Below, piece after piece: positions 49,202-58,297 of a stretch of DNA of 64,000 nucleotides. Source of the stretch: Methanosarcina barkeri str. Wiesmoor (GTDB lineage Archaea; Halobacteriota; Methanosarcinia; Methanosarcinales; Methanosarcinaceae); the NCBI RefSeq assembly GCF_000969985.1, contig NZ_CP009526.1, forward strand, positions 806,001 through 870,000. Reading direction: 5' to 3'. Both the position numbers and the translations under genes were made by a program. The first letter of the stretch is position 1; each line of letters starts with the position of its first letter. A model generated the notes under the pieces. It was not told the origin of the DNA, did no database searches, and saw only the letters and a program-made list of their open reading frames with translations.

Positions 49202-49786
49202 ATGTATAAAATGATGAAGCTCGTTGATACGGTCCGTATCCCTCCTACCCTTTTAGGGGAAGAGGTAACACAAACTGTTAAAAACGCGTTAAGAGAAAAA
49301 CTCGAGGGCCAGGTTGACAAAAAACTTGGGTCCCTTGTCGCGATTTGCAAGATAGTCGAGATAGGGGAGGGTCATATCCTTGTAGGAGATGGAGCAGTAT
49401 ATTACGATGTTACATTCGAAGCAATAATGTTCGTGCCTGAGTTACAGGAGATTATTGAGGGTGAAGTTGTTGAAACCGTTGGTTTCGGAGTTTTCGTAGG
49501 GATGGGACCAATGGATGGCTTGCTTCACGTCAGCCAGATTACGGATGATTTTATTTCATACGACGCCAAGAATGCAAGGCTTGTAACAAAGAACGGAGGC
49601 AAATCCATTGCTGAAGGTGACCATGTAAGGGCCAGGGTTGTCGCTGTAAGTATTAACGAGAGGGAGCCTAAAGAAAGTAAAATCGGCCTTACTATGCGCC
49701 AGACTGCTCTTGGAAAGCTACAATGGCTCGAAGAAGCTCGTAAAAAGAAACAGTCTCATGAGGCTGTTCCTGAAGGAGCTGCCTGA
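49202..49786 (+). CDS. rpo7: DNA-directed RNA polymerase subunit Rpo7 (E')
   Basis: A 194-residue stalk subunit with an N-terminal RNP-like domain (YKMMKLVDTVRIPPTLLG) and a C-terminal S1/OB domain (GEVVETVGFGVFVGMGPMDGLLHVSQI). With Rpo4 it guides RNA out and assists open complex formation. Rpo4 itself is not in this window. ATG with a weak GATTAGC leader. Followed by spt4 17 bp later. Confidence 0.95.
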   Translation: MYKMMKLVDTVRIPPTLLGEEVTQTVKNALREKLEGQVDKKLGSLVAICKIVEIGEGHILVGDGAVYYDVTFEAIMFVPELQEIIEGEVVETVGFGVFVGMGPMDGLLHVSQITDDFISYDAKNARLVTKNGGKSIAEGDHVRARVVAVSINEREPKESKIGLTMRQTALGKLQWLEEARKKKQSHEAVPEGAA

Positions 49787-49803
49787 AAAGGAAGAGGATT
49801 TGT

Positions 49804-49989
49804 ATGGCAGAAAAAGTATGTCGACATTGCATGAGAGTCCTGGAAGGACAAAACTGCCCAATCTGTGGGACTTCGGACCTTGCAGAGGAATGGAGTGGGC
49901 TTGTAATTATCCTGGACCCTGAACGCTCAGAAATAGCAAAAAAGCTTGGGGTTGACATTCCGGATAAATTTGCTTTGAAGGTGCGCTGA
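49804..49989 (+). CDS. spt4: transcription elongation factor Spt4 (RpoE'')
   Basis: A 61-residue zinc protein. CRHC and CPIC form the four-Cys zinc site, and EEWSGLVIILDPERSEIAKKLG is the Spt4 core that binds Spt5. It increases processivity of archaeal RNA polymerase. GAAGAGGA before the ATG is an SD. It sits in the conserved rpo7-spt4-DPCK-S24e order. Confidence 0.95.
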   Translation: MAEKVCRHCMRVLEGQNCPICGTSDLAEEWSGLVIILDPERSEIAKKLGVDIPDKFALKVR

Positions 49990-49990
49990 T

Positions 49991-50578
49991 TTGAGTGTTC
50001 ATATTGAGCTTCCAAGAGAGCTTCGTCCACTGATGAAGAAGCCCCTGGGTACACTTTACAGGGGCAAGGGCAGGGATACTATAGAGAAGTTTGCAGGGGA
50101 GCTTGGAAGCCCCACAAAACTTATATCCGTAGGGGATGTTACTACCTTCCACCTGCTTGAGGTCGGGATTATTCCGGATATTTGTATTGTGGACAACCGT
50201 ACCAAAAGAAAGCCGGTTTCCAGTGATGTCTCAGCCCGGAATATGGACAAGGTTTATAGTGAAGTATCTGTGGACAACCCTGCAGGAATTATTACCGATG
50301 AGTTAATTAAAACCCTTTGTGAGGCGTTTGCTTCCGAGAAGCCTATCAGGATCTTTGTAAGGGGAGAAGAGGATCTGGCAACCCTTCCTGTAATCCTTCT
50401 GGCTCCTCTGGATGCTGTAGTCCTGTACGGACAGCCCGATGAGGGTGTGGTCTTTGTGAAGGTCACTGAGGAGAAAAAAGGGGAGATAAGAACTCTCTTT
50501 GAGAAACTCATCAGCAAAAATCAGAATTACGAATTGGATAAGCTACGGAGAATTTTAGATGGACATAAGAATTCTTAA
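49991..50578 (+). CDS. GTP-dependent dephospho-CoA kinase (DUF359)
   Basis: A 195-residue enzyme that phosphorylates dephospho-CoA with GTP, the archaeal last step of coenzyme A synthesis. TTG start, one base past the spt4 stop. Motifs include [24 protein letters not shown] and [11 protein letters not shown], then [27 protein letters not shown], characteristic of DUF359. The 3' end overlaps rps24e by 20 bp. Confidence 0.92.
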   Translation: MSVHIELPRELRPLMKKPLGTLYRGKGRDTIEKFAGELGSPTKLISVGDVTTFHLLEVGIIPDICIVDNRTKRKPVSSDVSARNMDKVYSEVSVDNPAGIITDELIKTLCEAFASEKPIRIFVRGEEDLATLPVILLAPLDAVVLYGQPDEGVVFVKVTEEKKGEIRTLFEKLISKNQNYELDKLRRILDGHKNS

Positions 50579-50864
50579 AGACAAGAATAATGCACTTTTA
50601 AATCGAAGGGAACTGGATTTCATTGTGAAATATGAAGGTTCGACTCCTTCCAGAAATGACGTCAGGAATAAACTCGCTGCAATGCTGAACGCCCCTCTTG
50701 AACTGGTGGTAGTCCAGAGACTCAAAACCGAATACGGAATGCAGGAAGGCAAGGGCTATGCCAAAATCTATGAAAATGCCGACCGTATGAAGGACGTAGA
50801 ACTGGAATACGTCCTGAAGAGAAACGTTGCCCCGGGAATGGAAACTGAGGGAGAAGAGGCTTAA
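50559..50864 (+). CDS. rps24e: 30S ribosomal protein S24e
   Basis: A 101-residue ribosomal protein ([56 protein letters not shown]). Standard length. Its start lies inside the DPCK gene, so translation is coupled. Part of the S24e-S27ae pair. Confidence 0.96.
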   Translation: MDIRILKDKNNALLNRRELDFIVKYEGSTPSRNDVRNKLAAMLNAPLELVVVQRLKTEYGMQEGKGYAKIYENADRMKDVELEYVLKRNVAPGMETEGEEA

Positions 50865-50879
50865 GCGAGGTGTATACAT

Positions 50880-51029
50880 ATGGCAGTAAAAGATTACTAT
50901 AAAGTCCAGGGTGACTCCGTAACCAGAATCAAACAGTTCTGTCCCAGATGTGGACCAGGTACATTCCTCGCTGATCACAAGAACCGCCTAACTTGCGGAA
51001 AATGTGGTTATACCGAGTTTAAGAAGTAA
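50880..51029 (+). CDS. rps27ae: 30S ribosomal protein S27ae
   Basis: A 49-residue zinc-ribbon ribosomal protein. It reads [14 protein letters not shown], then [23 protein letters not shown] with the four Cys. AGCGAGGTG sits about eight bases before ATG. It ends in TEFKK. Lies 15 bp after rps24e. In many archaea kae1 comes next; here a TPR gene intervenes. Confidence 0.95.
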   Translation: MAVKDYYKVQGDSVTRIKQFCPRCGPGTFLADHKNRLTCGKCGYTEFKK

Positions 51030-51068
51030 TCTACTTCATAAATTGATCTGACTCTTTTTCAATCCAAG

Positions 51069-51095
51069 CCGCAGGAAATTGCCTGCGGTTCTTTT
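51069..51095 (+). terminator. hairpin and T-tract after rps27ae
   Basis: CCGCAGG pairs with CCTGCGG at 51070-51088, followed by TTCTTTT. This resembles an intrinsic terminator; archaea rely mostly on the T-rich part. Confidence 0.6.
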
Positions 51096-51097
51096 CA

Positions 51098-51167
51098 CTT
51101 CCGAGTTCCGTCACCCGAGTCCCGTCTCGGGAGGACGGTGCCCTTTTCGCTTACTTCGTTCGCTCAA
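51098..51167. repeat. left inverted repeat flanking the TPR gene
   Basis: A 70-bp segment whose reverse complement matches 54674-54742 with roughly six differences. It carries the palindromic core CCCGTCTCGGGAGGACGG and a TTCGCTTACTTCGTTCGCTC block. Confidence 0.85.
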
Positions 51168-51406
51168 AAGGGCTGAATTATAATGAAGATATTTAGCTGA
51201 GCCAAGAGGGCTAATTTTTTTGCATTGAATATCTTTTTATTATAAACTATCCAGGCTTAACGGTCCGGTCTTGAGTTTAAAGGAGCCGGCGAATTCTTGG
51301 AAACTAAATCAGTAACTATCTTCTGCGCCCGTATTTATAATAGGCATCGTATATAATTACATGAATTTTAAATTAGCTAAATTTTACTCAAAGATTCCGA
51401 GGGCTT
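51168..51406. other. leader of the TPR gene
   Basis: AT-rich, with no gene. It probably holds the TPR gene promoter. Confidence 0.4.
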
Positions 51407-54400
51407 ATGAATTCTCTTTATGCCAGAGCCTGGTACAGTAAAGCTCTTGCTTTTTTGAACTTGAAAAACCAGATAGGTGCAGAGAAAAATTTTGAGAAGG
51501 CGCTTGAGGCTTTTGATGCCGTACTTGCGGTCAATCCTGAGGATAGCGTCGCCTGGCAGTACAGGGGAAATATACTTCGCTATCTGGACCGTCCGGAAGA
51601 AGCCTTGCAGGCTTTTGAAAAGGCACTTGATCTTGATCCTGACAATATTCCTGCACGATACCTCAAAGGGCTTACCTTCGGATACCTTAACCTGACAGAG
51701 CAGGCTCTTGAGGCTTTTAATGGCGTGCTTGGGAGAGATGAAAAGCACATCGGTGCTCTGTATTATAGCGGGCTTGCTTTAAAACAGCTCACACGAGACG
51801 AAGAAGCCCTTGAGGCTTTCACCAGAGCAGCTGAGTTTAATCCCGAAAACTCGAAGGCCTGGTACTATAGAGGGGTAATTCTATCCGCATTTGGGAGAAA
51901 TGAAGAAGCTCTCGAGGCTTATGGAAAAACCCTGAAGCTAGAACCTTTGCATTCAGGGGCATGGGAAGGTGAGGCAAAAGCATACCTTGCTTTGAGCAGA
52001 AGGAGAGAAGCTTTGAGAACCTGTGCAAAAGCTCTGGAACTCGAACCCGCGTCTGCTGCGGCCTGGGAAACTCAGGGTAGAATTCTCAAAGGCATGGGAA
52101 AGAAAGAGGAAGCACTTTCAGCTTTCGAAAAAAGCCTTATCCTTGAGCCAGGAAACACAACAAACAGGCTAGAAAGGGGCAGGCTTCTAGGACAGCTTGG
52201 TAGGCCCCTGGAAGCTCTTGACTCGTTTGAAAGTGTACTTGAACTGGACAACTCTATTATAGAAGCAAAAGTCGGCAAAGGAAAAGCCTTGCTGGTGCTT
52301 GGAAGATACCAGGAATCTCTTGATGCTTTCAGGAAAGTTCTTGAGCCTGAGCCTTTAAGTTCAGAGGGATGGAAAGGAATAGGCAACTGCTTTCTAGCTA
52401 TGCGGAGGCCTCATGAAGCTTTGCAGGCTTATGAAAAGGCCCTCTCCTCCGGAACTGAAAATTGCGGCATTTTGAGTGGTCTTGGAGAAGTATATTATAC
52501 GCTTGGTGATTATTCAAAAGCTCTTGAAAGCTTCGAAGAGGCTCTCAGGCTTGATTCCGAAAATCTTTTTGCGTGGAATGGAAGGGGAAATGCATTCTAT
52601 AAGCTTGGGAGATACGGTGAAGCTCTTGAGGCCTATGAGACTCTTCTCGAACTTGATTATGAAAGTCTGCCTGCACGATATAATCGAGGTGTCACTTTTT
52701 CCCAACTCAAACATCAGGACACAGACTTTGAGGAAGTTCTTGGAAATCGGCTCCAGACAGCTTTTATAAAATATCTGGAATTGTCTGGAAGGCTTCCTGA
52801 AGGAGAAATTGGGGGTGAGAGCTGGAAGTACCGGGGTTTTGCTTTTGCCGAGTTGGGAGATTATAGTGAAGCTCTTAAAGCCTTTGAAAATGCCACAATA
52901 AATGGATCTGAAAGCTCTTTTCCCAGGGTTTGCAAAGGAATCACTCTTCTCTGCCTTAAAAATTATGAAAAAGCTCTGGAAACGTTTGAAGATGCCGAAA
53001 AGGATCTTTGTGCAGCCGTAGAATCGGAGAAAGTCATCAAAAGTGGGAAGTACAAAGAACCTGGGAGTTTAATACCTGATGAACTAAATTTCATACTGGA
53101 GATTCTTTTGAATGCTAAAGGGCTTACTCTGGATGCCCTTAGCAGGTATCAGGAGGCTTTAACAGCTTTTGAGGGTGCCAGGAAACTTTCTGATGCTGAG
53201 AATATTGCATGTTCTGGAAAAGGCCTGGTTTTTGCGCACTGTGGAGAGTGGGGAAAAGCTCTGAAAGCATTTGATAGAATTCTTACCCACGATCCTAAAA
53301 ATACCCAGGCTTCAGTCATGAAAGCTTTTGCCCTCATAAGGTTGCAGGAGTTTGATAAAGCTATTTCAGTCCTCGAGGAACTGACAACTGACGAGATTAA
53401 CTCAGATTTGCCTTCGTGCCTGCTGGGCTTTGCCTGTTTCAGGCTGGAAGATTTCGAAAGAGCACTCAAGGCATACAGGAAAGCAATCGATATAAATCCA
53501 AAAAATTCTCACGCAAGAAATGGGCTCTCAGAGCTTTACTTCAGGCTTGGGGACAGCAGGGGTGCATTAAAAGAACTTGAAGCTTCGATTGCAGAAGCCC
53601 CAGAGAATTCATTCTCAAGAAACCTGAAAGGTCGGGTAGAACTTGAAGAGCAGGCATGTGAGGAAGCACTTGAGTCTTTCAGGCGAGCTCTTGCCCTGGA
53701 TTCGGAAGACCAGAGACTGCTGCTCTGGGATGTGTACGCAAGGTATATGTATGCAGAGGCCTCTTTTGAGGAAAATAGCGCACGTTTCAGGCATATGCTC
53801 CTTGCAGCTGCAGGAAAACTTGAAAAAGCAGCCATCTGGCAAAGGTCCGAAGATAATGAACTGAAAGCTTACGCCCTTTATTTTCTGGGGCTTTTTTACT
53901 GTCGAGCGCATTACTTCCGAAAAGCCGCCGATAGGCTTAACGAATGCCTGAGCTTGGATCCTCCAGCCGAAGTAAAAAAGCCTGCAGACTTGCTCCTTAT
54001 AAATCTTCGTACAGGCCCTCTGAAACCTACCTGGTGGAAATGGTGGCTTGATGCAAAAACAAACCACCTGCTTAAAAAGCTTAGTTTCTGGTTAATTTTC
54101 CTTATTATATTCGGTCTTCTGCTGTCCCATCCGGCAGCGTTATCCCTTCCAATTATCTCCTGGCCTGCGGTTTATATAAATCACCTTTTTTCTCTCACAG
54201 GGAATATTTCATGGCCGGTTTACGGTAGAGAATACATGGTCTTTATCCTGTTTTTAGTTTTCATCCTGCTCCTGCCCGGTTTCAGGCAAGGCAGACCAAG
54301 TGAAGAAGAACTTGAACCTCTTACACCTCCATACCCTGATCTCGATATTCCTGAATCCATAATTGAGGAGTTTGGTGAAAAGCTCAAAAAAAGCCTGTTC

Positions 54401-54448
54401 TCTCCTGAACCTATGGAAGAAAGCGTGAGTAAACTCGGAGATTTTTGA
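51407..54448 (+). CDS. large TPR-repeat membrane protein
   Basis: A 1013-residue protein made of some twenty tetratricopeptide repeats (each near ALEAFDAVLAVNPEDSVAWQ, ALQAFEKALDLDPDNIPARY, ALESFEEALRLDSENLFAWN). Two membrane helices follow near residues 893-912 and 943-961, then an acidic cytoplasmic tail. There is no signal peptide, so the TPR arm is cytosolic and membrane-tethered, a scaffold for protein assembly. It sits between rps27ae and kae1, which are neighbours in many archaea, and is bounded by inverted repeats. Internal repeats may expand and contract by recombination. Confidence 0.85.
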   Translation: MNSLYARAWYSKALAFLNLKNQIGAEKNFEKALEAFDAVLAVNPEDSVAWQYRGNILRYLDRPEEALQAFEKALDLDPDNIPARYLKGLTFGYLNLTEQALEAFNGVLGRDEKHIGALYYSGLALKQLTRDEEALEAFTRAAEFNPENSKAWYYRGVILSAFGRNEEALEAYGKTLKLEPLHSGAWEGEAKAYLALSRRREALRTCAKALELEPASAAAWETQGRILKGMGKKEEALSAFEKSLILEPGNTTNRLERGRLLGQLGRPLEALDSFESVLELDNSIIEAKVGKGKALLVLGRYQESLDAFRKVLEPEPLSSEGWKGIGNCFLAMRRPHEALQAYEKALSSGTENCGILSGLGEVYYTLGDYSKALESFEEALRLDSENLFAWNGRGNAFYKLGRYGEALEAYETLLELDYESLPARYNRGVTFSQLKHQDTDFEEVLGNRLQTAFIKYLELSGRLPEGEIGGESWKYRGFAFAELGDYSEALKAFENATINGSESSFPRVCKGITLLCLKNYEKALETFEDAEKDLCAAVESEKVIKSGKYKEPGSLIPDELNFILEILLNAKGLTLDALSRYQEALTAFEGARKLSDAENIACSGKGLVFAHCGEWGKALKAFDRILTHDPKNTQASVMKAFALIRLQEFDKAISVLEELTTDEINSDLPSCLLGFACFRLEDFERALKAYRKAIDINPKNSHARNGLSELYFRLGDSRGALKELEASIAEAPENSFSRNLKGRVELEEQACEEALESFRRALALDSEDQRLLLWDVYARYMYAEASFEENSARFRHMLLAAAGKLEKAAIWQRSEDNELKAYALYFLGLFYCRAHYFRKAADRLNECLSLDPPAEVKKPADLLLINLRTGPLKPTWWKWWLDAKTNHLLKKLSFWLIFLIIFGLLLSHPAALSLPIISWPAVYINHLFSLTGNISWPVYGREYMVFILFLVFILLLPGFRQGRPSEEELEPLTPPYPDLDIPESIIEEFGEKLKKSLFSPEPMEESVSKLGDF

Positions 54449-54818
54449 AGCGAGATTTTTGAAGCTCTGGAAAAAAGTAAAAGTCCGCTTGAGCGAGCGA
54501 AATGAAATCTATGAATTCTATAAATTAGCCCTCTTGAGCGAAGCGAAAAGGGCTTCGTAATGTTGCGATTACATCGCAACTCCCAGAAACTCTACGATTT
54601 TCTGTGATCCTGAAGCGAAACTCGGGTGACGGAACTCGTGCAGCTAAACTTCTGTGTTCATAAATTAATCCGCTTGAGCGAACGAAGTGAGCGAAACGGC
54701 CCCGTCCTCCCGAGACGGAACTCGGGTGACGGTACTCGGAAGATGCAAACGTATATAAGTTCTCTCCTGTATTATCGAAGGCAGTGACAGCAAAAAGGAC
54801 TGGAAGGAGACCGTAAGC
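54449..54818. other. kae1 upstream region with complex repeats
   Basis: Contains the right inverted repeat (54674-54742) and partial copies of its modules: CTTGAGCGAGCGAAATG (54489), CTTGAGCGAAGCGAAAAGGG (54533) and ACTCGGGTGACGGAACTCG (54619). No gene. The kae1 SD AAGGAG lies near its end. Confidence 0.7.
54674..54742. repeat. right inverted repeat flanking the TPR gene
   Basis: Reverse-complement partner of 51098-51167, with GTCCTCCCGAGACGG and CTCGGGTGACGG cores. Confidence 0.85.
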
Positions 54819-56456
54819 TTGAAAAACACGTTCATCCTTGGAATCGAGGGCACTGCCTGGAACCTGAGTGCCGCAATCGTGACCGAAACCGAGATTATTG
54901 CCGAGGTCACAGAGACCTACAAACCCACGGCCGGTGGGATTCACCCCAGGGAAGCAGCCCAGCATCATGCAAAGTACGCAGCCAGCGTTATAAAAAGGCT
55001 TCTTGCAGAGGCAAAAGAGAAGGGAGTCAAGCCTTCAGATATTGACGGGATAGCTTTTTCCCAGGGACCTGGGCTTGGGCCGTGCCTGAGGACGGTTGCA
55101 ACGGCAGCCAGAATGCTTTCCATATCCCTTGGCATTCCACTTATAGGTGTCAACCACTGCATTGCTCATATTGAGATTGGGATCTGGAGAACTCCTGCAA
55201 TGGACCCTGTCGTTCTTTACGTAAGTGGGGCCAATTCTCAGGTTATTTCCTATATGGGAGGGCGGTATAGAGTCTTTGGGGAAACCCTGGATATAGGGCT
55301 TGGAAATGCCCTTGATAAATTTGCGCGAGGGGCTAACCTACCGCATCCCGGAGGGCCAAAGATTGAGGCATACGCAAAAAACGCAACGAAATATATCCAT
55401 CTTCCTTATGTGATAAAAGGCATGGACCTTTCCTTTTCCGGACTTTCCACGGCAGCCAGTGAAGCCTTGAAAAAAGCTCCTCTTGAAGATGTCTGCTATT
55501 CTTACCAGGAAACAGCTTTTGCAATGGTTGTTGAGGTTGCAGAGCGAGCACTTGCTCACACCGGAAAAAAAGAAGTCTTGCTGGCAGGAGGAGTTGGGGC
55601 GAACACAAGGCTCCGGGAAATGTTAAATGATATGTGCGAGGCCAGAGGCGCGAAGTTCTATGTGCCCGAAAAACGCTTTATGGGAGATAACGGGACAATG
55701 ATCGCATATACTGGGCTTCTAATGTATAAGTCCGGAAACACTCTTTCCCTTGAAGATTCTCGCGTAAATCCCAGTTACCGGACTGATGATGTGAAAGTGA
55801 CCTGGATCCAGGAAGAAAAGATGAAAAGAGTTCCTGAAATTTCCCCCGGAACTTCCCTCAAGCTTGGGGAACTGCTGGACAATGGAGCCGAGGCTATTGT
55901 TTACCTGGAAGAAGGGCCTGAAGGGAAGAAAATACTTGTTAAGGAAAGAGTCCCGAAGGCTTACAGGTATAAAGAGATTGATGAGAGGATCAGGACTGAA
56001 AGAAACCGGACAGAAGCCCGCTTGATGTCTGAATCTCGACGCCATGGGGTTTCTACGCCGATTATCTATGATGTGGAAGATTTCAAGCTTAAGATGCAGT
56101 ATATTGATGGTGTCCCCATAAAATACCTGGTTACTCCTGAGCTTTCAGAAAAAGTAGGAGAACTTGTAGGAAAACTACACAGTGCGGGTATAGTACATGG
56201 GGACCTTACGACCTCAAATATCCTGCTTGCAGGCGAGAGACTTTATCTCCTTGACTTCGGGCTTGCTTATTACGACAAAGGACTTGAGGCCAGAGGGGTA
56301 GACGTCCATGTACTTTTCCAGACTTTTGAGAGTACCCACCGCAATCATGAGGCCCTTATCGAAGCTTTCAAAAAAGGGTACCGGAGAACTTTTATAGATT
56401 CAGAGGATGTACTCACGCGTGTTGAAGAGATAAAAAAGAGGGCTCGTTATGCATAA
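54819..56456 (+). CDS. kae1: Kae1-Bud32 fusion (tRNA t6A synthase and kinase)
   Basis: A 545-residue fusion of KEOPS subunits that make N6-threonylcarbamoyladenosine at tRNA position 37. The Kae1 part (about 1-325) has GIEGTAWNLSAAIV, GGIHPREAAQHHA with the metal His pair, and GGVGANTRLREM. The Bud32 part (about 330-545) has VHGDLTTSNILL and LLDFGLAYYDK kinase motifs. TTG start with AAGGAG upstream. The 3' end overlaps the next gene by eight bases. Confidence 0.95.
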   Translation: MKNTFILGIEGTAWNLSAAIVTETEIIAEVTETYKPTAGGIHPREAAQHHAKYAASVIKRLLAEAKEKGVKPSDIDGIAFSQGPGLGPCLRTVATAARMLSISLGIPLIGVNHCIAHIEIGIWRTPAMDPVVLYVSGANSQVISYMGGRYRVFGETLDIGLGNALDKFARGANLPHPGGPKIEAYAKNATKYIHLPYVIKGMDLSFSGLSTAASEALKKAPLEDVCYSYQETAFAMVVEVAERALAHTGKKEVLLAGGVGANTRLREMLNDMCEARGAKFYVPEKRFMGDNGTMIAYTGLLMYKSGNTLSLEDSRVNPSYRTDDVKVTWIQEEKMKRVPEISPGTSLKLGELLDNGAEAIVYLEEGPEGKKILVKERVPKAYRYKEIDERIRTERNRTEARLMSESRRHGVSTPIIYDVEDFKLKMQYIDGVPIKYLVTPELSEKVGELVGKLHSAGIVHGDLTTSNILLAGERLYLLDFGLAYYDKGLEARGVDVHVLFQTFESTHRNHEALIEAFKKGYRRTFIDSEDVLTRVEEIKKRARYA

Positions 56457-57012
56457 AGTCGTGTTTGTTACAGGAAATAAAGGCAAATTTGCCGAGGTAA
56501 GGGACATCCTCAAGACTTTTGAACTTGAAGTAGTTCAGGACAAAAACGGCTACCCTGAACTTCAGGAGGACGACCTTGAGCCCATTGCGGCCTATGGGGC
56601 ACAGTATGTTGCAAACAAAATGAACATGCCTGTAATGGTAGATGATTCCGGGATTTTCATAAAAGTCTTAAACGGCTTTCCAGGCCCATATTCTCGTTTT
56701 GTAGAGGATAGGCTCGGAAATCCGAAAGTGCTTAAGCTCATGGAAGGGGAAACTGACAGGACAGCGTATTTTAAGACCGTTATCGGATACTGTGAGCCTG
56801 GAAAAGAACCTCTGGTTTTCCCAGGTGTAGTTGAAGGGGAAATCGCGTATGAAGAGAGGGGTACAGGCGGTTTTGGGTACGACCCTATTTTTGAGTACCA
56901 GGGCATAACCTTCGGGGAACTCGGAGATGTTGAGAAAAATAAAGTTTCCCACCGACGCAGGGCCATTGACAGTTTTCTAGAATGGTATAAGGGTAAACTT
57001 GAAAAAACCTGA
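56449..57012 (+). CDS. rdgB: XTP/dITP pyrophosphatase (HAM1/RdgB)
   Basis: A 187-residue house-cleaning nucleotidase that hydrolyses XTP and dITP. Motifs are VFVTGNKGKFAEVRDIL, VMVDDSGIFIKVLNGFPGPYS and GFGYDPIF, then VSHRRRAI. Standard length. Overlaps kae1-bud32 by eight bases and is therefore co-translated. Confidence 0.93.
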   Translation: MHKVVFVTGNKGKFAEVRDILKTFELEVVQDKNGYPELQEDDLEPIAAYGAQYVANKMNMPVMVDDSGIFIKVLNGFPGPYSRFVEDRLGNPKVLKLMEGETDRTAYFKTVIGYCEPGKEPLVFPGVVEGEIAYEERGTGGFGYDPIFEYQGITFGELGDVEKNKVSHRRRAIDSFLEWYKGKLEKT

Positions 57013-57180
57013 CAGTAAGATTTGACAGTAAGACCTGGCAAAACTTAACAGCAAGAATTAGTAAACTGCAACCACAGAAAATCCGACTTTAAAGATCTGA
57101 CAGTAAGGTTTGACAGCAAGTCTACATTAAGATTTGACAGCAAGTCTACAGTAAAAATTAATAAACTGCAAATGCAGAAA
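57013..57180. repeat. degenerate TTTGACAGCAAG-type repeats
   Basis: Short units (TTTGACAGCAAGTCTACA, GACAGTAAG, AATTAATAAACTGCAA) recur several times. Non-coding. Confidence 0.65.
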
Positions 57181-57204
57181 AATTGACTGGAATGGATTGT
57201 TTAT

Positions 57205-57543
57205 ATGAAGAAGCGTAAAACCCCTGTGTCTTTAGCTCAGGGAATATAAGCGTCAACTTCTCCTCTATTCTTTTCAGTATTCTTTAACTTCATTATAGAC
57301 CATCGGATAATTTAATATTAGATTCAGGTATATGAAAACCAGGCAACTTTTTTCCAAGTGTCTACATAAGGCTCATTAGGCCGTAGAAAAACCTTCGACT
57401 CTAGCTTGTAACTACGTAAAGCCGAAACGAGAGAAAGAGCGAGACTCGGTACGGATGGTTCAGCCGGAATCAAAGCCTTTGGAGATGCCGATGGTCATTT
57501 ATGAATTCGGAAGCCGCTAAGTCTTTAGCTTAGTGACAGTTCA
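57205..57543 (+). mobile_element. tnpB-less IS605/IS1341-type relic
   Basis: The left end has a hairpin (CCCCTG 57221-57226 with CAGGG 57238-57242) followed by ATATAAGCGTCAAC, as in the left end at 9.1 kb. The right end has AAGCCGCTAAGTCTTTAGC and TTAGTGACAGTTCA, the usual form of these elements' right hairpin and AGTTCA end. Between is GC-richer sequence like an omega-RNA (CCGAAACGAGAGAAAGAGCG...) and no tnpB. About 340 bp. Confidence 0.65.
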
Positions 57544-57572
57544 GATTAATCCTTCCCTTTTCCCACGCTGAC

Positions 57573-58022
57573 TCATTCTTTCAGTTTATCTTTAAGTAGG
57601 CTAAGAGCTACACTGAGCTGGTTTAGACCCAGTTTCAGGGCAATAGTTATAATCCTATTGTTCGAAATATTGCTAAACTCTCTTTTGATTGCAAATAAAT
57701 CCATAATGCACTGCTGATCCAAAACGAGTGGCCCATCAAGCAGGTCTTTTGAGGTCGAATTCGGCTTTTGACCTTTGAACTCAACTTTCCTTTGCCCTAT
57801 ATTTATTCCACTATCCGATTTTGCAGTTCTTCCTGCGGCCTCAGGCCGTTCTGTCTTTTCTCCATAGAGGCATTCCATTTGCTGGAGACAGTGAGTCAGG
57901 CAAACACTCCTTATAAACTCTTCAACTTCCATACCACTGATGCCTGCATATTTCTTTATTTCAGCAAGCTGCTCTTCCGTAAAAGGTATACAGAGCAGAT
58001 TTTCGTTGCATTCTTCTTCTAT
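57573..58022 (-). CDS. hypothetical protein with apparent ATA start
   Basis: A 149-residue protein of unknown function. The first ATG is at 57932, but coding-like sequence continues upstream: NLLCIPFTEEQLAEIKKYAG joins ISGMEVEEFIRSV without a break, giving a plausible helix-turn element. The frame is open back to a TGA and contains no ATG, GTG or TTG there. ATA at 58020-58022 lies seven bases after GGAGG, as in cas1. The C-terminal half (VLDQQCIMDLFAIKREF, ALKLGLNQLSVALSLLKDKLKE) is helical. Not in an operon. Confidence 0.65.
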   Translation of the reverse strand: MEEECNENLLCIPFTEEQLAEIKKYAGISGMEVEEFIRSVCLTHCLQQMECLYGEKTERPEAAGRTAKSDSGINIGQRKVEFKGQKPNSTSKDLLDGPLVLDQQCIMDLFAIKREFSNISNNRIITIALKLGLNQLSVALSLLKDKLKE

Positions 58023-58171
58023 CCCAAATCCTCCATGTATTTTTCATTGTCTCTTGATCTTCTGTATTTAATTCTTTGGTGATTTATTCCTTTCTTCTTT
58101 GTTGTTTATGTTTTAATCTATTCTTTATCCTTCAAGTTTTCCTTTTATTTTGTTATTCTCAAAGTTGTCTT

Positions 58172-58228
58172 TAATCAAAAAGAATGTTAATCAAAAAGAA
58201 TGTTAATCAAAAAGAATGTTAATCAAAA
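58172..58228. repeat. 16-18-bp tandem repeat
   Basis: AATCAAAAAGAATGTT repeats four times upstream of the pilin-like gene. Confidence 0.85.
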
Positions 58229-58297
58229 TTTGTCCATTGTCAAACTGATCTATTAACCAATGAGATCTGTTAATTCCTAGGCAAATTTTTTTATTAT

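Noticed and set aside
57181-57260. Possible tRNA-like TTTAGCTCAGGG sequence
   Set aside because: No anticodon arm or CCA-side pairing. It fits the left hairpin of the IS605-type relic.
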